Part shown: positions 32,930 to 44,900 of the stretch, one piece after another
Position numbering within the stretch: the stretch's first letter is position 1
Layout of the letters: every line of letters starts with the position of its first letter
Origin: Pseudocercospora fijiensis CIRAD86
Taxonomy: Eukaryota > Ascomycota > Dothideomycetes > Mycosphaerellales > Mycosphaerellaceae
Reading direction: 5' to 3'
Length of the DNA stretch: 64,000 nucleotides
NCBI RefSeq assembly: GCF_000340215.1
Contig: NW_006921541.1
Coordinates: 2,453,527-2,517,526, forward strand
Translations under genes and position numbers: made by a program
Notes under the pieces: generated by a model
The model's database searches: none
The model's input: the letters and a program-made list of their open reading frames with translations, nothing else
Told to the model about the DNA's origin: nothing

Positions 32930-34378
32930 TTATACCGGCAGTGGGAATGTACTGGCCCACGCAGCAATCTCGTCCTTCAGAGTACCGACTTCTGGAACTG
33001 ACGCTCTTCCACCAGCAAGCTTGGCCTTGAAGTCCTTCTGCTTGTTTGCCTCCTTGGGCAGCTCGGCCTGCACCTTTTGAGCAAGCTTGATTGCTTGGTC
33101 GATGTATTTTGCGATTCTGTCAAAATCCGCCTCACCCATAGCTCTGCTGGTCATGGCTGGAGCACCGATACGGATACCGCAAGGTGTCAGAGCAGACTTG
33201 TCGCCGGGCGTGGTATTCTTGTTGCAAGCAATGTTGATCTGATCAAGAACAGCCTCGACGCGAGCACCATCGAGGTTCAATGGCTTGAGATCGAGGAGGA
33301 CCATGTGGTTGTCGGTGCCATCAGTGACTAGCCTGTAGCCGAGAGCCTTGAATGACTTCTCAAGCTGCTTGGCGTTCTTGATGACCTGCTCTTGGTACTG
33401 TCGGAACTCTGGTGTCTGGGCTTGCTTGAGAGCAACAGCAAGCGCAGTGATGGTGTGGTTGTGTGGGCCACCTTGGTGACCTGGGAAGACGGAGAAATTG
33501 ATGGGTCCCTCTAAATCGTAGAGCACCTGAACCTCCTTGCCTGCTTTCATCTCAGTCTTGCGAACACCTTTTCGGAAGAAGATCATAGCTCCTCGTGGTC
33601 CACGCAAGCTCTTGTGGGTGGTTGTGGTTACAATGTCCGCATACTCGAATGGTGACTTGTTGACGCCTGCGGCAATGAGGCCGGAGATGTGTGCCATGTC
33701 CATCATCAAGTATGCGCCGACCTTGTCTGCAATCTCCCTCATTCTCTTATAGTCGATCTCACGGCAGTACGCAGATGTACCGGCAACGAGAACCTTGGGT
33801 CTGTACATAAGAGCATTCTCTTCCAATCGATCGTAGTCGATCAGTCCAGTCTCGAGGTTGACGCGGTATGGGAAGGTCTCGAAGTAGGTAGAGACGGCAG
33901 AGATCTTCTTGGTTGGGGTCTGGTATCCATGGGACAAATGTCCTCCATGTGGCAGGTCAAGACCCATCAATCTTTCATGTGGTCTCATAATCGCCTGGTA
34001 GACCTGCAAGTTTGCAGGCGAACCAGAAAGGCATTGAACATTGACTCCCCACTTAGCTGGGTCAAGACGGAATGCCTCGAGTGCTCGCTTTTGGCAAGTG
34101 AGCTCGATCTCGTCGATGTGCTCGTTGCCACCGTAGTAGCGTGCACCTGGGTACCCTTCAGAGTACTTGTTGCTCATCGGTGAGCCCAGAGCATCGAAGA
34201 CTGCTCGCGAAGTAACATTCTCGGAGGCGATGAGGAGGATGGACTCGCGTTGACGCTTGATCTCCTTAGCCATGATGTCGGCAATCTCTGGGTCGGTGTC
34301 GACGAGCGATCTCTGCATCAGGTCCTGGTGGGCCTGTGGCAGAGAGAGGTGTGCTCCATTGACTCCGTTGGTAGCCAT
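32930..34378 (-). CDS. SHM2: Serine hydroxymethyltransferase, cytosolic type
   Basis: A 482-aa PLP enzyme converting serine and tetrahydrofolate to glycine and 5,10-methylene-THF. ATG 34378 ([19 protein letters not shown]) has no mitochondrial presequence, so the cytosolic isozyme is favoured. Visible motifs: [19 protein letters not shown], the [19 protein letters not shown] block, [10 protein letters not shown] for cofactor binding, and the Schiff-base lysine K256 in [13 protein letters not shown]. Normal family length, single exon, TAA at 32930. It directly flanks the giant Helitron on its 5' side but looks intact and unmutated. Confidence 0.96.
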   Translation of the reverse strand: MATNGVNGAHLSLPQAHQDLMQRSLVDTDPEIADIMAKEIKRQRESILLIASENVTSRAVFDALGSPMSNKYSEGYPGARYYGGNEHIDEIELTCQKRALEAFRLDPAKWGVNVQCLSGSPANLQVYQAIMRPHERLMGLDLPHGGHLSHGYQTPTKKISAVSTYFETFPYRVNLETGLIDYDRLEENALMYRPKVLVAGTSAYCREIDYKRMREIADKVGAYLMMDMAHISGLIAAGVNKSPFEYADIVTTTTHKSLRGPRGAMIFFRKGVRKTEMKAGKEVQVLYDLEGPINFSVFPGHQGGPHNHTITALAVALKQAQTPEFRQYQEQVIKNAKQLEKSFKALGYRLVTDGTDNHMVLLDLKPLNLDGARVEAVLDQINIACNKNTTPGDKSALTPCGIRIGAPAMTSRAMGEADFDRIAKYIDQAIKLAQKVQAELPKEANKQKDFKAKLAGGRASVPEVGTLKDEIAAWASTFPLPV

Positions 34379-34933
34379 GATTGCTGTCGTGGTATTGTTT
34401 CGATATTCGATGTGGCAGTGCTCGATGTGTGCAGATCAAGACGAAAGGCGAAACGAAACGTACAAAAGCGAAAGGTGGGAACAATCGACTCAGGGTTTTT
34501 CCAAAGAGAAACAGCTTAAACCTTAAGACTTTTTGTACTCGGGAATGAGGGGTCTGGATGCAAGGATGTGTCCCATTGATCCAATCGGAGTCGCAAGCGG
34601 CCGCATCTTGGTCGAAAGTGGCTGTCAAGGACAACAATACCACCGATGGTCACCGAACGCCATCCCGACTTCTCACGACACACAAGCCTTGTCTTCCTCG
34701 TTCTGAATGACAGGCATCGCAACGCTCCTTCTCGCTCCAGGTTTGCCGTGATTTGGCGCGTTGCTTCACGACGCGAGACGCGTGAGAAATGGCGGTGGGT
34801 GACCTCACCGTGTTCCTCTGGTCCATCATGGTCGCCAGGATGATGTGGGATGCAATGGAGGTCGTGGTCGCAGGTTGCGAGACACTCCGTTCCTCGGAAA
34901 ATCAGACTTTTGGTGGTATTATGTTCTAAGAAA
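34379..34933. other. SHMT promoter and Helitron flank
   Basis: 555 bp of ordinary composition between the SHMT start codon and the Helitron 3' end at 34934. It holds the SHMT 5' UTR and promoter. The Helitron ends about 0.55 kb upstream of the SHMT ATG. Confidence 0.5.
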
Positions 34934-34943
34934 CTAGTCCCTG

Positions 34944-34964
34944 GTCCGCGTCGCAGACGCGGAC
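34944..34964 (-). repeat. Helitron 3'-terminal hairpin
   Basis: GTCCGCGTC, 3-base loop, GACGCGGAC: a perfect 9-bp GC-rich stem, followed on the minus strand by CAGGGACTAG and the element end. Helitrons need such a hairpin near their CTRR 3' end as a transposition terminator. Confidence 0.85.
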
Positions 34965-35039
34965 GGCGGGCCTCACAATATTATGACTTCTAGGCGCCGC
35001 GGCTATTACTATTAAATCCGGGCGTGCCGGCCCTCACTT

Positions 35040-37900
35040 CGCATGAGTTACGCGGGTGCGAATTTCCTATTACGGCGGGCTAGGCCGGTCACGCTACGCG
35101 CGCCAAGCTCTAATCGCTTAAAATTCGACTAATATCGGCTAATAACTATTAAACCTTCTACTACGTCTACGCCTTTAATAACGCTACGTAGTACTATCTC
35201 TACCTCTATATACCTACCTTAATTAACACTCCTACTAGTAACGCTATAGTAGAACGTATTACTAATTAACGGTAAGCGATAACGCCTATAACGTATATTT
35301 AGCGCTAATCTCTCGTAGTCGATATATCGGTTATCTCTCTTTTGCGCGGCGCTATAATCGATCTTAGAACTCCTAGTAGCTCTTACTAGGGCTTAGGCTC
35401 TTCTTACGTCCTATCTCCTATTACTCTAGGCTCCGACGATATAACTTTCTCTAGTGCGAACGGTCCCGTTATCGACGTTATTAATAGCGTCTAGTACCTA
35501 CGTAGCCTCCTACGTTTTATCTATATCGCTAAGTTTATCGCCTTCGTATAAGTTCCTAGCTTATAGAACTAGGGTAGGTATATCTAGTAGCGCTCGACGC
35601 TTTAGAAACAAAGTCCGCTAACTATTACTAGTCCTAGTTAACTTCTACGTTACGGCTCGACTACGCAAATTGTATAATACAAACAAAGTCAATATTATAT
35701 ATAATAACGTCCGTACTTTATACTAAAACATCCTAAACCTCGTTACCTACTAGTCCGGCTACTAGAACCCTACTATTCGATATAACTTTATAGGTATTAT
35801 CTCTTACGACTTCTTTACCGACTCTCTCTATTAGTTGCCTCTATACTCGACCGGCCTCTTAGGTACTAGTATCTATACTCCCGGCTATAGTCTAGCTAAC
35901 TAATAGACTCGTTAGTAGCTTATTATCGCTAAATAGCTATACGCCTACGATATACTATATCTTAACCTCGCGTAGATCGAGGACTATTAGTAACGCGTCC
36001 TCCGCTACTCCTTTATTAACGCTAACCTTGTCGCTAATCTATAATATATATACTAGAAGTAGCTATTATCGCTACCTACTAAGTATCTAAGGTAGCGACT
36101 AGAGAGCTAAAATAGAGTAGATAGCATCGAGCTAGCCTAAGAAATATATATAAAAATTCAAGTCTTCTTAACTTTACTATCTCTATTCTTCTACGTACTT
36201 ACTCTACTACTCTTATAAGAATCTCTTCGCCCCTCTACTACTACTCTATAAGCCTATCGTTGTTTTCGCAATCCCTTTTTAGAGATATTCTATACTACGA
36301 CTTGCCTTGTTTGCGACGCTATCTAAGCCTTTCGAAATCGCGCTCTAGAGTCGTCTATCGCTCTTCTTCCGAATAGAGAAATTTATTCCTACCTACGCGC
36401 TTATCGCACTTCTTCGTTATAGCTCTATAGTTCTTCGTAGGCTCTCTACCGACCGTTTAACGCTTTATTAGCGCTAATAGTTCGGTATACGCTATTAGTA
36501 TTCTACTTATAGAGTATATAGTTAAGATCTTTATATAGTACTTATACGACCTTTCGATCTTAGTCGTTCTATATATCGAAATTCTCGACCGCTAAGATCC
36601 TTAATAGTGCGGTCGCTATAGTCTTACGCCTCCTATTACGCGCCTCTTCGAGTAGCAGTCCCGTATACTAGCACGCCTAATAGATTTCTATATCGAGGAC
36701 GTAGTCGTAAAGGTCGATAAGCCGTTTCCGAATAGATCTAAAGATTTCTTTAGAATTGTAGCTATTTTAAGACGCGGGAATAATATCCCGTATAAATAGA
36801 CCGAGCGTAGGGAGCTTATTCTCGATAGGAATAGGGCATTTCGGGTTAAGAATAATAGAATTATTTCCTTACTACCGCCCTGCTATCCCCTTACGCTCCT
36901 CGCTATCCGATCTCTATCGTTTCCTACGTATTAGAGATCCTATATATATTAGTATAGCAACTATAGGTTAGAATAGTCTACTATAGGCTTACTTTCTTTA
37001 GATTGCGCCTAGTAGTACGAGCACCGCTTTAGTTTACATAACGCTACGCAATTTGCATAGTTCCCGTTCTTCGTAATAGTATAGCTATATCTATAGCCTA
37101 CGAAATGCCCGCTATATATATAGTAGTTGCAATCTGTCTGCTATATATAGCCGGCGATAGTATACTAGTCCGCGTCTGTCCTAAGAATATAGATAAAAGC
37201 GCCCCTTTATACTCGAATATCGGCGCCGTTCTAAGTGTTTCCTCTAAGCGACGCGATATATTTAGTCTAAAATATTATATCTCGCCCTTCTTCCGTAAGT
37301 ACTCGCTAAGCGTACGCGCTATATACGTCTTATAAACCCCGGATCTCGCTACTTTCGTACGCGTTTAAAACAGCTTAGGCGAACGCTTTCGAGTAATCGT
37401 AACCCTCGATTAGCGTAAATCGTAAGCTAGGTAGAATTCTAGGATTTCCGGGATAGTCTACGCCGTCGATTAAAGATAGTAGCGACGCCGCGGAGTAGGA
37501 TTTAGATATAGTACGTAGAGTACGGAGAAGAAGGAGGAGCGAAGGTAGAAATCTAATATCGGTAGTAAAAGGTAATTTATACCGCGAGTAAGTAAGCAAT
37601 CTCCTCTCTATATAATTACGTACGATTAACTATTCTATTTTCTAAGACTACTTATATATTTTATAGTAACAGTCTTTAACTTATATCCTTAGACGCATCG
37701 CTACTATCTACGCTATCCGTATTTTCGCCGATATATCCTTGCCTATACTATATAACTTCGAGTAGCGGATTAATACCGCTCTCTTATAAACTAAGGCTAG
37801 TAAAAATTCGCTCTTTGTCTAGAATACGATTTACGATCTCTACTAACTCCGCCGGAACCGCGATGCTAATACCGGGCTAACGGACGTTATATATCTTATA
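35040..37900 (+). other. RIP-mutated Helitron interior, content unresolved
   Basis: 2.9 kb between the Helitron 3' end and the helicase C-terminus. On the plus strand a frame around 36930-37360 reads on through TAG/TAA stops (VYYRLTFFRLRLVV ... AICIVPVLRNS) into a 76-codon stop-free stretch at 37105-37335. That suggests a former plus-strand gene opposite to Rep-helicase. No family recognised; it may be cargo or a nested element. Confidence 0.35.
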
Positions 37901-37949
37901 GAAGAGGCGATTAGTTAGTACTAGATCCGGAATCCTAAACTAGTAGTCG

Positions 37950-40900
37950 TCGCTATATACGTCTTCGCCCCTATTATTCTTCCTAATAGGTCCGTACTCT
38001 TACGCCGCTACGTAACGACTGCCTTTATACTACGGGTCTATCGAATAGTACTACTCCTTATCTACTAGTACGAATAGGTTTCGAATATCTGTTACGTACG
38101 ATATCGCTACGTATAGCTGTCCGTACGAGAAGGGTAACGCCCGAAGGTCTATACCGACATTGTCGAGGGTTTAACCCTACGCTTTGTTAATCGTTATCGC
38201 GTAGTAGACCTTTAACGGAAATTAGCGCCTAGAGATCGCCTATAGATACCTTCTACTCTCGATTAATTTAATCTGTAGGATAAGGTACTCGGCGTCGTTA
38301 TACTCGTCGTTAAGCTTATATACTGCGATATTATAGTCGTAGAGCGACGTTACTACTATACGCGTTCCGTTATAGATACCCTTATATAGGATTAGGTTTC
38401 TTATAATAGTTACTAGCGTTCCGACTTTTAAGCGTAAGAGGGCCGGTAGTAGACTAAGTAGCCGGAGTAGGGATGTTATAGTAGATATACTCTCCTCGAC
38501 TCCCGACTATTCGAGCGCTTTAGACGCTGCCTAATCGACGTAGTCTTTAGAGTAATACTTACGCGCCTCTCCGCTCCTAAACATACCGTTATAGAAGTCG
38601 TTAATCTAATCCGCTATATCGTTATATACGGTAAGGAGCACGCGCCTACGTAGCGTAGTTCGATCGACGTACGAAGCCTTTATTAATTCCTAAGGGTAGA
38701 CGGCCTTTACTAGCTAGTTAATATTTAGAACCCTCTTTAAGTACGGAGGCAGGCGTATCGGGCAATTAGCGTATAGCGGATTATATGCTAGGCGGAGGAG
38801 CTATCGCAAGTACTTTATCGCTGCCGACGCTTCGGACTCCGCTCGTAGTCGTATATTTTTCGTTAACTATAGTACCCTAACGTCCGTCTAGAATAGCGCG
38901 GCGGTAATATATAGCTACGTAGCTGCCGCTACCGCCGCGACCTCGTCGCCCTTAGAAGTTATATCGAAGAGCAAATACTACGCGAAATCTCTACTAAATA
39001 CAACCGGGACACTACCGAACTACGGCGGCGTTTTCTTCCTAAGTATTTCTCTAAAATCGTATAGGAAGTAGTAGACGACTATAAAGTCGAAGCGCCGCTA
39101 CGATAGCGCCTCGTCCTAGATAATTAATGTAGCGTCTTTAATTATATCTATTTCGAAGGTGCCTTTCTTTAGTATCGACCGTAAATTTTCGATACTATCG
39201 ATAGGGATCTTAAAGCGATAGTACGCTATCGTACCGCCTAGCAGTAGTAGGGCTACAATCCCGGTAGAAGCTATATAAAGTACAATCTTCCCTTCCGCGC
39301 GAAACGCCGTAGCTAAGGTCTTATATATAAACGTCTTCCTAGTACTACTAAACCTATTTAAGAAGCGAAGGAATAACGACTACTCTGCCTTCTACTCGAT
39401 ACTAGCCTAAATCTCGACGAACGCCCTTCGCTAACTAGGGTTTAAAGCCTCTAATATAGACGTATATAGGTCGAACTAGTCTAATCGGTTATAGTCTAAC
39501 TTACGCCGCTTTGCCGTATTAACTCTAAACTTCGCTTCTTAATATTCGTCTAGTATCGGTAAGGTAAGTTCCTACGGGTTTACTCTAGCGCGCCTTAGCT
39601 AGTCGATAATCGTCTAGAGCCCGAAGCTACGGATTTTCTCCTAGCGATCCTCGTCCGCTACGAACTCTCCCTAGCGATAGAGCGTTAAGTAAACGTCGCT
39701 ATAAAACTTATCCTAATAACGCTCCTAAAACCTTAACTACTTATTACTACTTAGCTAGTTCTACGTAATAAAGACTATAAATATCTAATAGAGCATCGAC
39801 GCTGTCCTAGTATACGCGGCTTCTATAAACGCGACGTCCTAGTAGTCTTTAGGTTGTACCTTACCTAACGCCTCGGCCGCTTACTAGAAAGTCTCGTATA
39901 TAACACTATTATAGATACGAAGATGCTCGTACGATCGCGGGCCGCGCGTTACCTATAAGAGCTTTAGCAAATATAGCAGTTTACCCTACGCTCGCGATAG
40001 CGTAAGTAGGCGGCTAATCGACTACTATTTCTTCCTCGGCTTCTAAGCGTACGCCTTTAGATCCTATATAAACGATCGCAGGATAGCAACGTATAGTAGA
40101 TCCGTCGTCTACTTACGGAATTCGGGATCGGAGCATAAATCGAAGAAGGCCGTTAACTTCGAGCGCCGTAGACGTCGCGCCCTATCGTATACCTCGTCTA
40201 GTTCTTCGTCTATATCGAAATATATTAGATCCTCGCTAGGCAAATATATATTAAGTCGTATAATAGTAGGAAACGTATTCGCTTCCTTATAAGAGAAGAT
40301 CCGGTATACCGCTTAACTAGGACTAATATAGCGCATATTAAGGTACGCCTCTGTTTCGTCGTCTAGATGCTTAATATGCATTAATACGCGCTTAACCGCT
40401 TTAAAGATATACTTGTAAATGTACTTTACGATCGCTACCGAGCGTACCTATTCGACGTTAATATAGTACCCGAAGCGCTTTAGTAGGTATAGATTATAGG
40501 GAACGATCTATCGGTTATCGAATGTATATAACTTCTTCCCTATACGTTTCTTAAAGCACTTCTTATTATCGCGACGCCGGTACTTAGCGAAGCTATCTAG
40601 GGGTAGGGTAGTATAGTCGCTAAAGCTATATAGGAACCCCTTCTTATACTATATAGCTCCTCGTCCCTAGTCGCACTCCCGCCTATTATAGGGCCCGTAG
40701 GTTATACACTTTTTAACTAACTCCCTAAGCGAACTATTCGGGTCGATATCCTCGCCTAGTAGTTCGGCGAGAATAAAATTATCGATATAGGCGGCCGGCT
40801 CGCCTACGATATCCTTATCTATCTAAATTAGTATATATATATAGGGCAACCTGCGCTTCTAGTACTCTACCCTCTAGTAGCACGCGATACACTTCCCTAT

Positions 40901-43000
40901 TATATTGCCTTCGGATAGATTATTAAGGAGCTGCGCCGCCTTATAGGCAAAAACATACGCTACGATATCTAGTCGATCGGATGCCCTCTAGTTCGTAAAT
41001 AGACAACTCTGTACCTCTAGCTAGTCCGGATTCGCTATTATAGTAATAAAGTATATTAGTACTCCGAAGTGCTCTACTAGCGCTATCGAATCTTTATACT
41101 AATTATATATCTACCGATCTCTACCTACGAACGACGATAGTAGGATTACCCGAGGGAATCTAAGACTTTCTAGGCCCTCCGCTAGTTGCCCGGACTTAGG
41201 ATTCGTACGCTACCCGCCTACGGGCTCGCGCCTCTCGTTAAGCCTATCTATAACCTTACCCGCTATCCGCCGACTAATATCGCTAGCGTTTTGCGTTAGG
41301 AAGAAGTCTTGCACCTAATTATATAAGGCAGCGCGAATAGTCGCTTAGTTCTTATAATACTATAGGATTGTATTTAGGTCGATAGTAGCCTAAGCGTCGA
41401 CTACTAGCTACTAGAAGAGCCGCCGCCTATAGAAAATAGTTAGGAATACCGCTAGACGCGTATATAGTATAAACTTCTAGTAATTACGCAGCGTTATGCT
41501 TTTACTATATCTAACTCCGCGCTCTAACTCCTAGGAGTAACCGGGCGTGCCTTTCGCCTAGAGTAAAACATAGTAGAGCGGGAAGTAGGTAGAATAGAAC
41601 CGATTTACGCGCTATAACCTACCCGTACTACTATCCTCGCCTCGAGACGCGATAGTAAAATTACGCGCCTTACCCTCTAACCTTTTATATATTAACTGCC
41701 GGACTAACTCGAAGCTAGCTGCCTACTCGATACTCGCTATATCCCTGTCTAGGTATAGCGCGGCTACCTCCGTCGACGTAGGACGGTAGAACGCGCGCGT
41801 CTACGTTTTCCCGTCGTATACGATATCTATCGTCGCCGCTCGAAATTTAACCTCGTACGCCTTATTGCTTTGCTTAAAAAATTCGTATACCGACTTAAAC
41901 TACTAGTAGAACGCATTCTCCCTCCGAATTACTTAGATAAGTTTTCTAAGCGTATCTATCCGTAGCTTAGGGTGCTGCTTATAGTAAGTTTCCGCGGCAT
42001 AATCTTAGTCGTAGAAGTATAGCTATATATAGCGAGGGACGCTGTCTTTACCGAAAAAATTGCTACCTAAATAGTACGCTTCGCCGTATACTATTACCGG
42101 CTAAACGCTAGAACCGACGCGGGAGCTAGTATCTGCTATAAACGACGTAAAAGCTATCGTACCGTTATACCTACGTATATTCTTCTAGAATTCGCGGGCG
42201 GCAACGTCTATCCCTATTAGTAACTGCTCTATTTTATTAGGAGGGATTAGGCTATCGAAAGGCGTAATGCTACTATTCGAGTAGTACGAATTGAATTTCG
42301 GGGCTGCTTTACTACTTAGGTATATACGCTCGTCGATAAAATAATTAGCGTTATACTTCGAATAGATATAAATTATCTCCCTAATAGAATAGACTTTAAG
42401 CGACTTTAGCCGGCGTACGTAGGCTTTAGGTAAGTTCCTCTTCGGCTCTAGCTACGGCCGCCTACCGACTGCTCGCTTCCTAGCTCTCCTCTCCTCCTAC
42501 GTATAGTTTGAGCCGTAGATATACCTAGCTAGCGTCGCGGCAGCTTCCTATATAGCGTCTACTAGTTCCCTATACTTAGCTAGATTTTCTAAGGATAGGG
42601 AGACGGTAAACGCGAGACCTAGCTATAACTAGTATACCCCGAAAGACTTACTAGGTGCTCCTTCTCGCGCAGTATCTATATCTCTCGTAGTATCTACGTC
42701 TACGTACGTCTCTTAGCCGATAGGGATGCGGTTAATTTCGATAGTACCGCGTATCGACTCTACTAAAGAAGAAGGGAGATTATTTACTAGATAGAATCCT
42801 AGTAAGTCGTTAGAATCGAATATATCGAAATCTCCCTATTCCTCGTCTAATATATCGGCATAGACCTTATTACTCCTATCTAGCCGCGCCGCGATCTCGG
42901 CGGTTACGCTAGGTTCGTTATATATTAGAGTAGCGCTAAGGGTCGACGTCGAAAGAGTCGAGCCGTTATCGCCTATAGTATTATCTTCGGGAGGAGCGCT
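37950..43000 (-). pseudogene. Helitron Rep-helicase, destroyed by RIP
   Basis: Minus-strand frame with many TAG/TAA stops but continuous similarity. From the N-terminal side: YSTYFPLYYVLLQAKGTPGY; SFVGRDRQIYNQYKDSIALV and YFITIIANPD (Helitron-like N domain, with Q for a stop in NQYKD); SDRLDIVAYVFAYKAAQLL; KRRLPYIYILI at about 40840, where the HUH motif HxH has become YxY. Then VKYIYKYIFKAVKRV with the catalytic tyrosine pair. The SF1/Pif1-like helicase follows: RKTFIYKTLATAF (degenerate Walker A) near 39320, and FPLKVYYAITINKAQGQ (Q for a stop) near 38190. Boundaries are approximate. No functional product expected. Confidence 0.82.
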
Positions 43001-43899
43001 ATCTACTACGGGCGACGCTAACGTATATAACGCAGTAGACGGCTATACGACCTAGACCGCCGCTATAGTAGATAGCGTATTCCGCTCCCGTAGTACCTAA
43101 TCGAGCGTAGGAGCCGTTTCGGGCGCGTAAGTATAGTAGAGAGGCGTCTAGTTATAGCTAACGGGACCGCTAAATGCTTTAACTTCCTACCTTTCGCTAT
43201 ACTATATATACGTAAGTAACGATAGAGAAGGGGAGGTAGAGGACCGCGTATTGCGCTTCGAACGCTTACTTTGCCTTACGACTGTCGTCGGAGGCGTTAG
43301 TAAAGCACGCTTACGCGTAGGAGTTCGGAGTTTAGGTACTATAATTAGATAGAAAGTAATCTAAGGTATATTAGGATATTCGATATATACGACCGTAGCA
43401 GCCGATATTAGGCTCTTTAATATAGCTCCTCTACGGCTTACGGAATTGTAGTAGCCGATATCGCCTAATATTTATAACTCTATAGTTACTAGACATTTCT
43501 ACTATAGCTAATTAATATAGGTAAAGTTTCGCTAACCGACCCGATAGGCCTGTTCGTAATCTGTATTTTGCGATATATTATAAAAAACACTATAACGCTA
43601 TATATTTTACGTAGGGCATATCTATTTAATTACGATATATCTAGCTATAGTAAGACTAAGAGACAAGGTACAAATAGCTAAGGTAGGGAATATTAGAAAA
43701 AAGCAAATATACGAAAGTTAGCTTAGGGCGGCAATAAGAGACAAAGTACGCCCGCCTAGTTTTCTAGGTCTAAGTAATCCGTATCTCTTCTAGTTTTCTA
43801 AGTACCTCGACTACTTCTACGCTATATAAATAGACACTATTTTTCCCTTACCGCCTTTAGTATTATACCTAGACTCTGCGGTCTACCGCGTCTTTACTA

Positions 43900-44900
43900 C
43901 CTATAAGCTCGTTGCCCTTATTCTATAGGAACTAGCCGTACTCTACTCTCCGACTAAAGTCGACGAATTTAAGTATATCGATCCTCGCGGTATAAAAGAC
44001 TTGTTCCGTCGCCTCCCGACCGAACTAGTAGCTATCTAACGCGTCTATTACCTCTTCCGTATCGTCGTATAAGGCCGTATTAAAATTAATAACCTCCTCC
44101 TAGATCTAAAATAGTATACCCCGACGCGGTATAATATCTACTTCGCGCCGCTACTATAGTTCCTCTATCGCGTCGGACTAAACCTAAAAGAACTAGCCTC
44201 CCTACCTATAGAGAATCCTCGTCTGCAATTACGGATCCGATAGAACAACGTGCTCCCTTACGACGTTAAGTTCTATATATTAAACGTTATCTACGCTTAG
44301 AGGAGTAGCAACTACTTTCTATATCTCCCGAAATAGGTAAATAATACTAATAGCGTACAATCGTAGCGCCTATAGCCGGCGGCCGTCTCTAGTAGCACGC
44401 GTCGTATTATACTTAGCTTGCTGTTCTACTAGCACTTCCCTTTCCTATATAAAGGCGAATTGTGTTGCTACCGTAGTACGATCGGCCGAGATATCGATAT
44501 CGACGTAGCGAACGCGCCGACGCTAGGAGACGTCTTTAACTAGATTACAGCCCTACTAAACTAGGTATGACCTCCCTAGACGCGTAGCGCCTTCTATATA
44601 ATAGTAGATCGGGCGTAGTTTAATAACTAACACCGTTAATACTTTAATTGTAGGCGATATAGGCCGCTTAGAGTTTGTAACTATAGCTACTCTAAACGGC
44701 TTTAGTGTCGCTATCGCCCCGATACCCTAGCTATAGAGAAACTGTTAGACGAGACGTAGGAGGAAATCCGCGGCTCGACTATATAGCCGTTCTCTAAGCA
44801 AGCTGTAATCGATATTATATATAATTACAATTTAGGCATCTATCGGGGTTTATAGTTTAACAGTTACGTAGATATAATATACCTACCTAGGTTAGTATTA
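43900..44900 (+). pseudogene. Degenerate plus-strand frame inside the Helitron
   Basis: From about 43930 one plus-strand frame reads ELAVLYSPTKVDEFKYIDP, RGIKDLFRRLPTELVAI, then LKELASLPIENPRLQLRIR, for over 200 codons. It is interrupted only by TAG and TAA (never TGA), as expected if Gln codons were mutated by RIP. Possibly continues to about 46400. It is antiparallel to Rep-helicase and near the proposed 5' end. I recognise no family; host-gene capture, a Helitron accessory protein or a nested element are all possible. Confidence 0.35.

Noticed and set aside
37105..37335. 76-codon ATG frame as a live gene inside the Helitron
   Set aside because: It continues in frame upstream through TAG/TAA stops and has the same CpA depletion, so it is the open remainder of a mutated frame, not a gene.
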